In this document: positions 1 through 12,700 of the stretch, in pieces
Layout of the letters: every line of letters begins with the position of its first letter
Position numbering within the stretch: position 1 is the stretch's first letter
DNA from: Paramacrobiotus metropolitanus
Taxonomy: Eukaryota > Tardigrada > Eutardigrada > Parachela > Macrobiotidae
Reading direction: 5' to 3'
DNA length: 64,000 nucleotides
Assembly: GCF_019649055.1 (NCBI RefSeq)
Contig: NW_026570311.1
Location: 540,020 to 604,019 of the forward strand
Program-made: the position numbers and the translations under genes
Notes under the pieces: generated by a model
What the model saw: only the letters and a program-made list of their open reading frames with translations
What the model was told of the DNA's origin: nothing
The model's database searches: none

Positions 1-390
1 TTTGGACACCGCTTTCAGGAGCATCTTGTAGGTCTTACTCCAGTTAAGAACCATCGGTAAATACACGCAATAACTGATGAACAGTATCCCGTATCCGGAT
101 AGCGCGCGCCGCAGCTGGAACGGTCTCCATAGGACCAGCGACAGACCGCAGATGGGGACGAGGAGCATGCCACAATAGATCAAGATGACCAACCACCTTT
201 TCCGCGTACATCCCTGTGGGCCGGAGGCTGATCCTTCGCTGGTTGTGTCGGCCGCGGTTCGCGCCGTAATTTCAACGGCGGACGTCCCGACCATGGGAAT
301 GCGGGTCTCATCTCCGGAGACGGCTTCATTGTAATCCGGAGGCTCGTCGTGGTGTGAAGGAGCACTGGCCAGCGGAAATTTCTCGGTCAT
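1..390 (-). CDS. Membrane protein with N-terminal PPxY motif, partial (5' part only)
   Basis: The reading frame opens at an ATG at 390 and runs open to the window edge, so about 130 N-terminal residues are visible. The first ~60 residues are hydrophilic and Ser/Thr/Ala-rich, with PPDYNEA near residue 17, a PPxY-type motif of the kind that binds WW domains of NEDD4-family ligases. A basic patch (CTRKRW) follows, then two hydrophobic segments, roughly residues 66-84 and 94-111. No signal peptide is seen, so the N-terminus is probably cytoplasmic. I do not recognise the family. The rest, including any further helices, lies outside the window. Confidence 0.55.
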   Translation of the reverse strand, partial: MTEKFPLASAPSHHDEPPDYNEAVSGDETRIPMVGTSAVEITARTAADTTSEGSASGPQGCTRKRWLVILIYCGMLLVPICGLSLVLWRPFQLRRALSGYGILFISYCVYLPMVLNWSKTYKMLLKAVSK

Positions 391-920
391 CGTTTTACAG
401 ACTGGTGAGATGTACAAATTAAATAACTGGAGATTTCGCGTACTATCCAAATATATCAGATATTATTTAAATTGGCAATTGCACAAGCCGCAATTCCTGT
501 GGTGTTTGTACACATCTATGTATGGTAATTATAGGAACCATCTCTTGAATTGCAGGTGATGTACGGACATTCTCCCGGCGTGATGGAAATAAAGGATTGT
601 TGAATAATTTGGTGAGGCGTGCAATTTTAATGGCTGGAATGATAAAACACGCATTCCAGATCAAAATTATTAGCGTTGAGGTAAGGACTATGGGACGTTG
701 ATGCAGCGAACTCGCAGCTGTGTCAGCATGCTGCTCATGCTTTCAACCGATCGATTTATTGATGACCCTGGCGAGTGTCTATACTGACTGTACATAGTGA
801 TCGTACAGGAAGCTGCCGTTACCACGGCGTGTATTTACGCTGAATCGTTTATTTTATACTCGTACTTTGTACTGTACTGAAACTGAATGATTATTATGCC
901 GCTATCCCGGTAACAAAGAT
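391..920. other. Intergenic, nothing recognised
   Basis: This is AT-rich spacer between the membrane-protein start and the TTAA element. Short open frames here have no recognisable content. Confidence 0.5.
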
Positions 921-924
921 TTAA

Positions 925-2876
925 GGGATTTGGCCCGGTACATAGCACCAAATTCGTGTAGACACACGGAAACTTTCGCTGTCGCCCACTCCCAAACACT
1001 TTTCTGCATTGCTTTATGATATTTTTAAGGAACGAAGATCCACGGAAAAAGGAATTCCACGGTGGAATTCCGTTTTCCAAATCCGCGATCCAGGCGACCT
1101 GCTTGGATTTGGAAAACGGAATTTAGGAAATCCGTGGAATTCCGCTTTCCGAATGGAAATCCAAATTTGTGTATTTGGATTTCCAAACGTACGAAAACTT
1201 CCGAAATTATCGAAACTAAGCCGGCAGCTTCTCACTTTTTTCACATTTTTGCCATAAAACCCCTGTCAGTTTCAGCAGTTTTCAATTTTCTTTGGCGGCA
1301 TGAAAACAAAACGTAATGCACTGTTTATATTGCTACAACAAAAATTCCAGCGCACTAGCATTTAATGAGTGCAAAAATGCTCACTGTCTCCCACCCGGTA
1401 CTAATGATTAGGTATGTAACGCACTAATAATAATTTTGAAAACATTAATGCTACTGTATATGATTTTATCTATCACTTACATACAAGATCCCGAAGCCGA
1501 TCAGTTGAATGAGAGCCTTTTGTTATGACAGTGTTGTTTTTTTTACCGTAACTAACTTATTCTTATGTTGAAAAACGAAAGTGCGAATACAATAAGGTGC
1601 TGTAACAAACCAAAATGGCATACGAGGTTGAAATTTGCATGCTAATATGGAATCTAGGACATAAACGAACTACTTTCGTTTTAAAAATTAACATTAGATT
1701 TTAAGTTATATTTTATTAAGGTTTTTCACTTTTCAACTGTTTTATTTCAGTAATTAGTATTTTTGTAAATACTCTAACAAGCCAGCTACGTAAATTTGTA
1801 ATAAGTCGGTAATAAACTTCAATGTTTCCACAAGTACAGTAAAACCGGTTTCGTGGTCTGGCAAAAAACGGTACTTTGCAGTTGAATCATGCTTGAAACT
1901 ATGAATCTGCAGCGATCAACTAGACGGCATTAACTGAAATGGTGTTTAATTGGTAGCCGAGTTACGCTGGATAGCTATCTGCGGGAAAACAAAGCTAAAA
2001 AATGGTATTCCAGCGAAAATTGTAAAATCCTTGGATTTACGGAAATCCATTTGGATTTCCGTAAATCCACGGAATCCATGGAAATCCATGGCAATTTCCT
2101 TTCCAAATCCTTTCCACGGGCCCGAACCCGTGGAAATTCGTTCCTTAGATATTTTGTAACCAAAAGATTTGTATACATAGGCGTGAGATCCGTTTTTGCG
2201 CGCAACATCCGGTTGCGGCGTTATGAGGGTAACAATATTCCAGAAGTTTAAATGCATTCAGGTGTACCAAAAGTCTCATTATGGACCGATCCCTTTCAAA
2301 TTTTGCATGTAAATGCGCATAACCATGAAGATCGTTTTTACACCGATCCACTGTTCTAGGATGTCTTTCAAATTTTAAACTGAATTTCAAAAAGTTTAAA
2401 ATTCATTTTAAAATTTGAAAAAAATCGTGGAAGTCTGGATCCGTGTAAGAACGATCTTCATGGGTTATGCGCATTTACATGCAAAATTGAAAAGAAATCG
2501 GTCCATAATGAGACTTTTGGTACACCTGAATGCATTAAAACTTTTTGGAATATTTTTACCCCCATAACTCCGCAGCCGGATGTTGCGCGCAAAAACGGAT
2601 TTTACGCCTGTGTATACAAATCATTTGGCTACACAATATCAAAAGCAACCCAAAAAAGTATTTTGAAGTGCGCGAAAGCGAATACACCTGTCAATGGATG
2701 GAGTCGAAAAGTTAATTGAACTCTTTCTTGTTGTGACAATTAAGCTTTTCTCACGGTTTGGCTAACTTCTGAGTTCTGAATGTTTCTTGATTTGTACTCT
2801 GCCGTCGTTTACAAATAAAAGTAGAACATTCCTGTCAATGTACATGAATTCAGTGCTATGTACCGGGCCAAATCCC
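925..2876. mobile_element. TTAA-flanked TIR element (piggyBac-like, non-autonomous)
   Basis: TTAA at 921-924 and at 2877-2880 bracket a 1952 bp segment. Its ends are inverted copies of each other for more than 40 bp: the left end reads GGGATTTGGCCCGGTACATA and the right end is the complement. TTAA duplication is the hallmark of piggyBac-type insertion. No transposase frame is visible inside. The interior holds palindromic GGAAATCC-rich stretches (about 1040-1200 and 2030-2130) and a large hairpin. Related single ends occur near 3600 and 22540. Confidence 0.6.
2147..2645. repeat. Large imperfect hairpin (arms ~200 bp)
   Basis: The left arm (about 2147-2360) and right arm (about 2440-2645) are inverted copies. 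Both contain the strings GTATACA, GCGCGCAACATCCGG (or its complement), AGTCTCATTATGGACCGAT and ATGCGCATAACCATGAAGAT with few differences. The loop is about 80 bp and AT-rich. It lies wholly inside the TTAA-flanked element. Confidence 0.65.
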
Positions 2877-2880
2877 TTAA

Positions 2881-4220
2881 TACGATTGGGCATCCAAATT
2901 GTCTTTAACCATCGCAATTTTTTTAAAAATTCGAGTCATTTAACCAGCTCCCATCAAGCATACAATATTTATATGACATTGTACTTACAAGTTCAAGTAC
3001 ATTGGTCTTTGCTGTATTAAAGCGAAACGTTAGCTTGTGCAAGCAGTCCTAATAAAATGGTTGTAAAATTCAAATGAATAATTAATATTCTTCCAGATAA
3101 CGGGTTATCAATATCAGTCTTTCACAATTTACATGCGGCACACTAAAGCATGTAAAATATTCTGTAATCTGTGCAGGTAATTGGAATAACAGAATCTAAA
3201 ACAAACCTAAAGTTTATGGCCGATACAATTATTGTGTAAATATCGACGTGTTTGTCTTTTGGAAAAGCGGACCGATTACATAGCGTAATGTCAATCGCCG
3301 ACCGGCTTGACGTCCGTTATAATTGTCGAACATTAAATAGTCATAATAGTCAGCGGAAATGCCGGCATCCTTGGTATTGTGATATGCATTATCAAAACCA
3401 TCGCTGCAGACGGATCTGAATTATTCGGTACCGGTATTTAAAGGTAATTCATGCGCATCTGATTTTAACTGGGCACATCCGAAATGCTAGTATAATCAGT
3501 ATACTTGTTTATTCGGGGGTTGTACAAAGTAAGCTTTTGCCATGAGCAGACATGGTTATAAGCTGTCTGCTACCCACGTTTTCCATTATTAAAACTTCCA
3601 AGTTACCCGGCACATTGAACCAAATTCGTGTACAACCCACGAGAAGTTTCGCTTCTGAGCACTTCCAGACATTATTTTTGGATGGCATTTAGCATTGTGC
3701 AGCCAAATGATTTTTATACGTAGCAGCGTAGGAGAGAAATCCTTTTGTGCGTGCAACATCCAGTTGCAGGCTGCAGAGGAATGAGGGTAACAAAATTCCA
3801 GCAAAATTAAATGCATTCAAGTATAACAAAGTCTCATAATCAACCGGTCGTCTTTAAATTTTGCCAGTAAATTCCTATAACTACGCAGATCGATCTCACA
3901 CCGAAGTGCCCGAACCATGTGGCACCAACACAATATTCGAATTTTAAACTAATTTGTCAAAATTGTAGAATGAATTTTTTTAAAAAAACTGATAGAATTC
4001 TGGATCGGTATAAGAACGATTTTGCCGGTAAAAACGTCTTACATGAATAGAATCTTCTCCAATTTTTTCCACTGGCAAATTCACTTAACGTCCAACGATC
4101 AAAACATATAAAACATATACGTGAAATAAAATCAAAACATAAAAACAGAGTGACAATGCCACACATTTTGCTTTTGGAATGATTTATGGCGCAGAGAAAG
4201 GTCAGCCGCAACACCATGCA
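2881..4220. other. Intergenic with partial copy of the 925-2876 repeat
   Basis: From about 3590 to 3960 the sequence repeats, in diverged form, the end of the 925-2876 element (CACATTGAACCAAATTCGTG) followed directly by its hairpin-arm sequence (CAACATCCAGTTGC, AAGTCTCATAAT). It looks like an internally deleted relative. The rest is AT-rich spacer without recognised genes. Confidence 0.45.
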
Positions 4221-5296
4221 CTACAGCGTGTGAATCAGACTCTGGTGCACCAGCCACCGCCGATGCCATCGCTTCCACGCGGTTAACACCGACTGGCGGA
4301 TCTCCTTGAAGAGCGTAAACAGGACCACCTAATTACGAAGCAATTTTCTCCCAAATAACAGTCATTACGCGCTACCATAATAACGCAAATTAGCGGCAAT
4401 CTACGTGCCGGTGAATCTACAGAATACCTTACCGTGTTAATCACATAGGGTGTCGTGAAAATGAACGACAAGAACAGCTCCAACGCGGCGCTGCGCTGCT
4501 CCTCCGCGACCGCACTATAGATTCCCGACGGAATCAGGTAGAACATCAGAAACGAGAAGTACAGTAACACCCGCCCGGCGATGCCGTTGCCGGCGTTGGG
4601 CGCGATCTTGACCCGCCGGCGGCGTTTCAACGACACGCGCTGCAGCAGCTCCCGCTTGGTCTTGCGGACTTTCAGAATAATCAATAAATAGAAGAGGGCG
4701 ACCAAGGCGAAGGGGACGTAGATCCCAATGAACGGCAGCCAGAACGCCAGCGGACACTCCCGGCGACAACACCAGGCGTGCCACGGACTGGCCGCACAAC
4801 AATCATCCCGGCTGTGCACCGGGAGGTTCACCGCCACCGGGATCATCCAACTTAGAGCCACTTTTACGTACAGCCATTTCCGCTGCCGGCACAGCGCGGC
4901 GCGCTGTAGAAAGACGTTGAACAGTCGGTGCAGCGCCAGGAATAGCCAACTCCAGTATGTGGCGTGTAGGTTCACCAGGAACATGTAGTGGGCGTAGTGG
5001 GCGATTTCCGGGATGACTTCCGGGTGTTCTTCGATGTGGATGAGATAGACGAGGACTGCGCGTACCGGCATACTCACCGTGGTCATCAGGAGGTTTGTTG
5101 AAAAGTAGTTAAAAATTAAAATCCCGGCGGATGTCCGCAGGAAAGTGGTGGCGAAAAACAGGGAAATGTAGATGGAGTGTACAAGGATACTTAGTACGCA
5201 AGCAACTAAGATCGCAATAAACCACACTTGGACATAGTAGCCGGCGTTCCCGGATGTTGTCCAGAAAACCGGGAAGATGTTACAGGAACAGTTCAT
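4221..5296 (-). CDS. Rhodopsin-like 7TM receptor (divergent GPCR)
   Basis: Two exons are read on the minus strand: 5296-4433 and 4328-4221, joined across a 104 bp intron (donor GTAAGG, acceptor AATTAG). The product is 323 residues. Seven hydrophobic segments can be picked out. The position usually held by DRY after helix 3 reads HRLFNVF, and helix 7 reads PYVINTVVLF in place of NPxxY, so both family switches are altered. A long basic third cytoplasmic loop contains KLRKTKRE-like charge (VRKTKREL, LKRRRRVK). Two Cys pairs lie in the second outer loop. The N-terminus is very short (about 20 residues) with an NCS sequon at residue 2. A copy of the first coding stretch lies just upstream. The ligand cannot be predicted; loss of the canonical switches suggests an unusual or orphan receptor. 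Confidence 0.75.
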
Positions 5297-5358
5297 CCTC
5301 GGGAGGAACAGTATCCAGCGCTTAAACTGATCATTAAAATTGTAAGCACTAATGGAGA

Positions 5359-5439
5359 TTATAACCGCACTTGGATAAAGTAACTGGCTTCCCCGGACGT
5401 GGTCCAGAAAACCGGGAAGATGTCACAGGAACAGCTCAT
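5359..5439 (-). pseudogene. Duplicated first coding stretch of the GPCR
   Basis: An ATG at 5439 opens 26 codons that repeat the receptor's start (MSCSCDIFPVFWTTSGEA against MNCSCNIFPVFWTTSGNA) and then stop. The copy ends within the region coding helix 1. It is a local partial duplication about 140 bp upstream of the real start. It could act as a short upstream open frame if transcribed. Confidence 0.6.
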
Positions 5440-6550
5440 TCTCGCGATGGGAAGACGAAGTGTCTCTTCGTTATTTCACGCGGATGGTGGAGATTATAAA
5501 CACACTGCCTGCTTCTAATCGCAGCTCAATAAAGGTTAGACAAATATAATGACACATTGGAGGAACACAGGACGTCATGTGGCCGCCCTTACCAGCCGCG
5601 CATGTGTCGGGGAATAACGTCATTAAGGCCCCGCCGCCGATTAGGAATTAGCGGTAAATCCGCGCAGCAGTATTGTACTGTGCAATGTCGAGTTGGGTTT
5701 GAAAGTCACGCTCGCCCGACAGCGATGATTGCGCAATGCCGGTGATTAGCTGCGATCAATATCGACTGTAGTGTAAAGCACCTGGGTCATGTGTCTCCCG
5801 TCTGCGCACCGCGGTGATGCGGGAATTGAGACAATCAGGAGAGCACGGTGTGCGCGATAAGGATAATAATGTGTACTTTCTACGTGTTGCTTTGAGTGCG
5901 ATTTTGACAGATGTGGCCTTGACTCTGGGGACAATCAACGGTTCGATCAATACGGTTTTACACTGTGTTTTTATACTTCCCTATCGGAAGTTCATTCGCA
6001 CTTTATGAAAGTGGCGATACTTGTAAATTCGACGGAAACGTGATCGCGGTTTTTAGTGGCGTTTTATGCTTTTCGATTTTTCCTGTTTAATCAATTTATG
6101 TTAATCAGGATGACAAGTGTCCCATTTTCGAGGGAAAGAGTAGAAATCGGCCAGTCGGTCCGCGGTGTAAATATTCAATCGATAAACAGTGTGCAAGCGG
6201 AACACAACCAGTACGCAGCACACCGTCAGCACTGTGTTCGAACAGAGAACTCCACGTCTCCAGTTCCACGTTTTTTCGTCACGTTTGTTACTTACTGTAC
6301 ATGTTTCCTGTACCCGTCATCATTATTCACACGCCACTTTCTCAAGCGTAACTGCTTCGTTAAAAGCCTTTAATTGACAAGTATTCCACGCGATGCAGCG
6401 CCTATTTGAAATGCATGAGAATTTTAAATCAACATTCCGCTGTTCGCCATTGATGCAGATCATGCGGGTACAGATTCCGCCGGCGCATAAATAATCGAGT
6501 TACGTAACCCTGTCTGCCGTATTCATGTTCAAACATGCACGGATATTAAA
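5440..6550. other. Intergenic, nothing recognised
   Basis: Divergent spacer between the minus-strand GPCR and the plus-strand calpain. Both promoters should lie here. The short frames present do not resemble known proteins. Confidence 0.45.
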
Positions 6551-6572
6551 AGAGAAAGAGAGAGAGAGAGAG
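6551..6572 (+). promoter_or_regulatory. GA-repeat upstream of calpain
   Basis: An uninterrupted purine GA tract lies about 220 bp before the calpain start codon, with further AGACAGAGAGAAAGAGAAA at about 6650. GA tracts are common in animal core promoters and bind GAGA-type factors in insects. Regulation of this gene is inference from position only. Confidence 0.3.
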
Positions 6573-6792
6573 CGACCGTGAACGCCGCTCTCTCGTACAC
6601 ACACGTCAGCTAAAAATCCCATAGAACACATCGCACATTGCTGCAGAGCAGACAGAGAGAAAGAGAAACCGGTCTCTGTCTGGCTGATTGAGACTGCAAT
6701 TCACAGACCGTCTATCAACACACGCTGGTTCGTTTTACATCCCCCGTGCATCCCCAGTATCCTGTTTATCCACAAACAACCCATCCCCGAAA

Positions 6793-9700
6793 ATGCCGCT
6801 GGATTTTCTGAATAAACTGGGCATCAGGCCGCCGCCGTTGAACGTGCGGACACTGCAGGGGATGGGCCGCGATCTGGGCTTGTTCAACCAGTCATCGCTG
6901 CATAAAAAGCAGACGTACGTTGCGTTGAAGCAGCAGTGTCTGCAGTCGGGAACGCTTTTTGAAGATCAGGAGTTCCGTTGCGAGGCGGCGTCGTTGTTCT
7001 ATACCAATAATCACAAAATCCCGGTTAATGCTGTCCAGTGGCTGCGGCCTAAGGTAGGCTGCTATTGCGTCTGAATAACTTTTCCTTTTTAAGCATCGGA
7101 TTCAGTGTCTGCAATGACGTCATTTTAGCCGATTTACGCTTCACCTGAACAAGCGAATGAAACAGCAGAGATGCTGTTAACACGATTGATGATTTTTCTG
7201 TTTATATTTTTAGGAAATCAATCCCAACGCCAAGCTGGTTCGCAGCAGCGGCCAATCGCCGGACGGGACCGGCCGCACTGACCAGTTAGGCCGCGACGTT
7301 AGCCAAGGACAGATAGGCAACTGCTGGTTCGTGGCGGCCTGCTCCGTTCTGGCTGAATTCCCCAAACTGTGGCGTGCCGTAAGTGCTACAGAATAAGTGG
7401 CATCATTCTGTGTCTTTTATGGTTGAACGGGGTGCAGGTGATTCCCGATCATCCGGAGCAGGAAATCCAAGGCGGTACTAGCGCTGGCTACGCAGGCATC
7501 TTCCACTTCCGCTTCTGGCGGTTTGGCGAGTGGACGGATGTCGTGGTGGACGACCGGCTGCCGTGTCTCAACGGGCAGCTCATCTTCTGCAAGAGCAAAC
7601 AAGGGGATGAGTTCTGGGGATCGCTGCTGGAGAAGGCTTATGCGAAGTGAGTACAGTACATTCCTTGACACACTACCCGCAACAACAAAATTTGATGCAG
7701 TTGTCCGAACCTGCGCATTTGTATGTATGCAGTAGTCAGTACGTAGGTGTTACGTTGGTCGTGGCTACGTTCTTTTATATGGTTTTCTGCGGCAAATGCA
7801 CTTGTGTCAGAAAAGTGCGATGCCACCGCTTCCTGTGTGCAAAATTGGTTCTCTTCTTGGAATAGGTTAAATGGCTGCTACGAAGCACTGGACGGTAAGC
7901 GTCACATTATCCAAAAATTATCCACATGGACGGCAAACAGGAAACGTTCTTTTCATAGGAGGAAACCTAACGGATGCCTTGGTGGACTTTACGGGTGGAA
8001 TGGCGGAGAGTGCCGACTTGAAGACGGAATACCAGGGCCCAGACCAGCAGGCGGCGCTGTACAGTCTCATGGAGAAGGAGCTGCAGTTTAACGGGCTCAT
8101 GTGTGCCGCCGTCGCCGTAAGTGCTTCTCGCCTCGATCCCTGCATAACGAACGATTTGGATAGTATGACGTGCAGACTAGAATGTTTTCATAGATTTATT
8201 CGCGGGATGAGATGGAAGCGGTACTGCAGAACGGACTGGTCAAAGGTCACGCGTACGGCATAACCAATCTGAAGACGGTGAAGAACAGCGAAGTCCCGGG
8301 GTTGTTGTCGTTTCTGGGGATGGGCGGGGGGACGGCGGTGCGGTTGGTACGGCTGCGGAATCCCTGGGGACGGAAAGAGTGGAATGGACGGTTCAGTGAC
8401 GGGTAAGACCATGCATTTGGTAGATTGTAACGAATGCTTAATGCTGCTCTTCATTCGGACCTACCAAACAGCTGCAGAAATTGTTAATTATGCTCCTGCA
8501 GTCGCTTTCATCGTAATGCTACACATATGTATTTAGTATAGGCGCTTCGAAACCACATTTTTAAAATTCAGTGTAATGGAATAAATGGTCAAACGTTTTT
8601 TCGAATCATTTCTGTTGTAACAGTAAGATACAGTATCTGTAAGAACGTTTGACAGCGCATGGCTGGTTGTATGGAAACAGAGTTAACATTTATTTTGTTT
8701 TTAACGATTTTAGTTCTGCCTCCAGTAGCATAGCTCATATAATTTTGCCCATCCGAGAAAAAATAAATTTCTCAAAAGTTGTAAACGTTAGATACATAAT
8801 TTTGGTCAGAATAAACGTGTCAGTCTGTGGTCAACGCTGATCGCCCTTTTGGTGGATGGTCGGTATCTGCCACCGCACTACATTTCGAGCACTATTTTTA
8901 TGTAAACAGTATCGGTTGAAAAATTATAACATTACAGTAATATTATATACAGATACTACAGTGATAGTCTCGTTTCAAAATTGGTAGATTAATAGATTTA
9001 CTGTTGTACATATTTTTAATTGCCAATTGTGATCCGAATATAAACTATGAATATTTAATAATAATATTAACAATAACGATAAAATTATGAATAATTTATT
9101 ATTTACATACTGTTAAATTTGTTTATTTATTTTTCCACAGTTTGTGGTGCAGTACTGAAATTTCTACTCAATAACAAAGCACCCACTGGTAATACAAGTT
9201 GAAAGAAAACACAGGTAGAGAAATATGTGTATGAAGTACAGCAATATGACATTGTTTATTTTGGTGTTTAAGATAACGTTGCAGCACAGGATTATAATTC
9301 GTTAATAAATTCCGTTATATCCGCGGCACAGAGTTAAAGATAAAACCACGAAACGCTCTTTTACTAAGAGCACCCATCGACGTAACGAAAAGCTTGCGCT
9401 GGTAATAATGATACTACAGAGTTGTATACCGGAAATGATCAGACGAAAGTTAAAGGTTATACTTGCATTGGCTATTGATGATACGCTGATGATATGGAAT
9501 AATTGCTTTTCCGGCCTTACAGATCGGCCGAGTGGAACAACATCAGCCAGCAGAAACGGCAGGAGCTGGGGCTGGTGTTCGAGGATGACGGGGAGTTCTG
9601 GATGGCGTTCGATGATTTCTGCGAGCACTTCTCCAGCGTGTCCATCTGCCGCATCATCCACACCAGCATCATCGGGACGATTATGAGCGGCGGCGCCAAG

Positions 9701-12700
9701 AACTGGAGTGAGGGCGTGTTTAAGGGGGCCTGGAAGCAGCCCGACAAGGCCGGCGGCTGCGTCAACAACCGCGAGAGCTTCTTCAACAATCCCCAGGTAC
9801 CGTTCGTGCTTAATGAAGTCCGGGCACAAAGGTCACTGCGCATTACGGAGCACCTTGGATAGTTTGTCCAACGGTTTGTCTGGCATAATAAAATTTAGTT
9901 AGATTTCCAAGCACGGTGTACCTTGAGCGCAGAACAGGTTCTTCGACTTTCATCGCATTCCGGACACTTTCATAATAAAGATCTGCGTACCGGACATCAG
10001 AGACAGCTCAGACAGGGTACAGTCTGTGCGCTGTTCCATACTTTACAGTTGTAAGAAAAAATGGCAGTTTTTATTAATGTCGTATGCAAGCGTGAGTAAA
10101 AATACTAATTATAACGAAATCAATTTTTGAAAGGTTGTTATGTGGAACAACGTGGCGATTTTCGATATCGTGTCTTTTGTGTCCGGTACGCGAATCCATA
10201 TTGCCAATTATGCAAAATGTCTGAAATGCGTAAGAAGTCAAAACATGCATTACTGCTGAATGTAAAAGTATGCAGCGGCTTAAGGCGTGTTGTGTATAGA
10301 AGTACCGTTACTTTATTATACCTTTTAATATAGCTTTTCTGGTTTGTTCTTCTAGTTAGTCGCTCCTAGCGTAGCAAATGATGATGCCGTACTTATCTGT
10401 AATTGCATGAAGTGACAAGCGTCTTTCTCGCCATTATAGGGTGTGAATATAAATGTATCGTAGTGCAGTGGCCGCTTAGTTAGTACGCCGACATGTTTCC
10501 CGCGAGATTTACATAACGTTTCTTAAACCAATCAAAAGGATTTAACTGTTAGTGTGAACTTTTACCATTTTTATTTTTCTTATTAACTTGGTGTTTGTTA
10601 ATTCAACGTGTTAGCCTAACAATAAAATCACTGTGAATTATGACTTATTAATTCTTTTAAAAAATTAGTTTTTCAAACTAACTTTTTTGGCATTGGCTGA
10701 TATATATGGGCTATGTGGTATTTTAAAATTTTGTACATATTTTGCATCACTAATCACTATGTATTTCAGCACATATTAGTTCTCTAAGCGCTGAGATTTG
10801 CAATCATTTCCGGTGCTTCCGCTGTTTTGCTGTTCCGGGTAGTATGCGTATTTTTTAACGTTCACCTGAAATATTTGCTGTTGCTAGCCAAGTGACAAAA
10901 TTTTCCTCCGATTATTTGCGTATTGTGTGACAAGACAGATTACTGTAGTTCGCTCACTGTATCGTGGGCGTGTGATGCATTCGACGTTTATTGTTGGTAT
11001 ATAAATAAGGCGCGTTGCAGTACCGGTTCGACGTGGCCACGGCGGACGAGCAGGTGCTGATCGGGCTGTCGCAGCCGGACAACCGGTACCTGCGCTCGGC
11101 GGGGCAGGGCAACTACCTGGCCATCGGGTTCTACGTGATGCGCATCGAGTGCAACCGCAAGACGCGGGTGCGGCTCTTCAAGGACAAGGCCGGCATGTCG
11201 CAGTACACGCCCGCCCGCACCGTCACGCTGCGGCTGAACCTCCGGCCGGGCCGCTACTGCATCATTCCCACCAGCTTCGAACCCGGCCAGGAGGGCAGCT
11301 TCCTCCTGCGCATCTACACCAGCTACGACTGCAATGCCGGGTAAGTGCTGATATACGGGCCAACGTTAGCCGAATTTGTAAATGCTTTTAATAAATTTTT
11401 ATTTCTTTGCAATGCTACGTATTGACGCTACATAATGCTGTTTAATTACGCCACCAAGTAAAATGTCTAGGAAAAATTTGACATTTTTTTATTGATTACA
11501 TTAACATCATTTTCGTAGATACAAAGTACGAGAAATTTAATTGAAATTATTTAAAACAGCAAAATAACCACACATAAGCATAATATTAAAACGCTGCTCT
11601 TAAAGCTTTAATATCTACGCAGATACGCCGCATCACCGAATGTTGTACTTCCTTTCACATAATTTATCCTGTACTGCTGTAAGATAATAATATCTATATT
11701 ATTTTAAATTTATGCTTAACAATCGCTGTTCGTATACTGCAGTACAGTACGTGTAAGTAAGTACGTACACCTTTTTATTCCACAACTTGTCAATTAACCG
11801 CTTTTCTACCGGCTAGCATTAAGCGGAATTATCATACCGCGCCGGCAGAATAGCTTTATAAAAAATATTTATATAGCCGGTTTATTTTGCCGGGTGTGGA
11901 AAATATGGGAAACGTGCTATCAGCGCATTCGGCGCTGGTGATCGTTGTTGTCACGTTCCACACTTGTTTGTCGGGCCTTATACCGGGAAAAACCCCGGTG
12001 GCAACATTGTACACGGTGGCTGCTATAGCCGTGTTGGCAGCCGCAGTCAGCCGGCAGCGGTCATCGATCTCGCCAGCGCTGGTTTTAAATGCAGCATTGA
12101 TAATATTAAATTTTAATAGCGCTTGTGTACTCGACTACTCGTACATATGTTGCAAAGTGCAAGTGGTTTAAATCGGTCGTACGTCCTTACGGTTGAATGA
12201 GAATGAGTTGAATGACCAATCGGCTCAACTCTATACGATCAGTAAAGCCGCTGGATCGTACAACGCCGCTATCGGCGGCGCCGTATGCAACCGGATGCCG
12301 CGCGATCGTACTGCTTCTTGTCGGCGTGCCGCGTACGTATTAAACCGAGTGCGGTGTATAAGCGTGTCTCGATCGACTGGGAATCTGCCCTGTGCACGGT
12401 ATAATCGCTTATCGCTCCGTACCGATCGCAACCAAAACAAAACGGTACCTGGATATTCTCGCCGCTACATAAACCGAGCCTTTTTCCTCTTGGCTCCGTC
12501 TCATTTGGATTTTTCCAGTTTTGCATCTTCGTAATTTCTCGCAAGGCATTTTTCTTCGACATTTCTCAATAATCCAGCCAGAATGTATCGCAGCCAGTAC
12601 GATCGTGATGATGACAGCAACCGCTGGGGAAACAACCGTGACCACAATGAGGTACGTGCATTCCTAAATTCCCAGTAATAATTTGCTTTCTGGTGGAGTT

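Noticed and set aside
11887-12171. Hydrophobic 94-codon open frame in calpain intron 8
   Set aside because: Composition is membrane-like, but there is no recognisable family, no supporting splice context and it lies in non-coding spacer before the nested gene.
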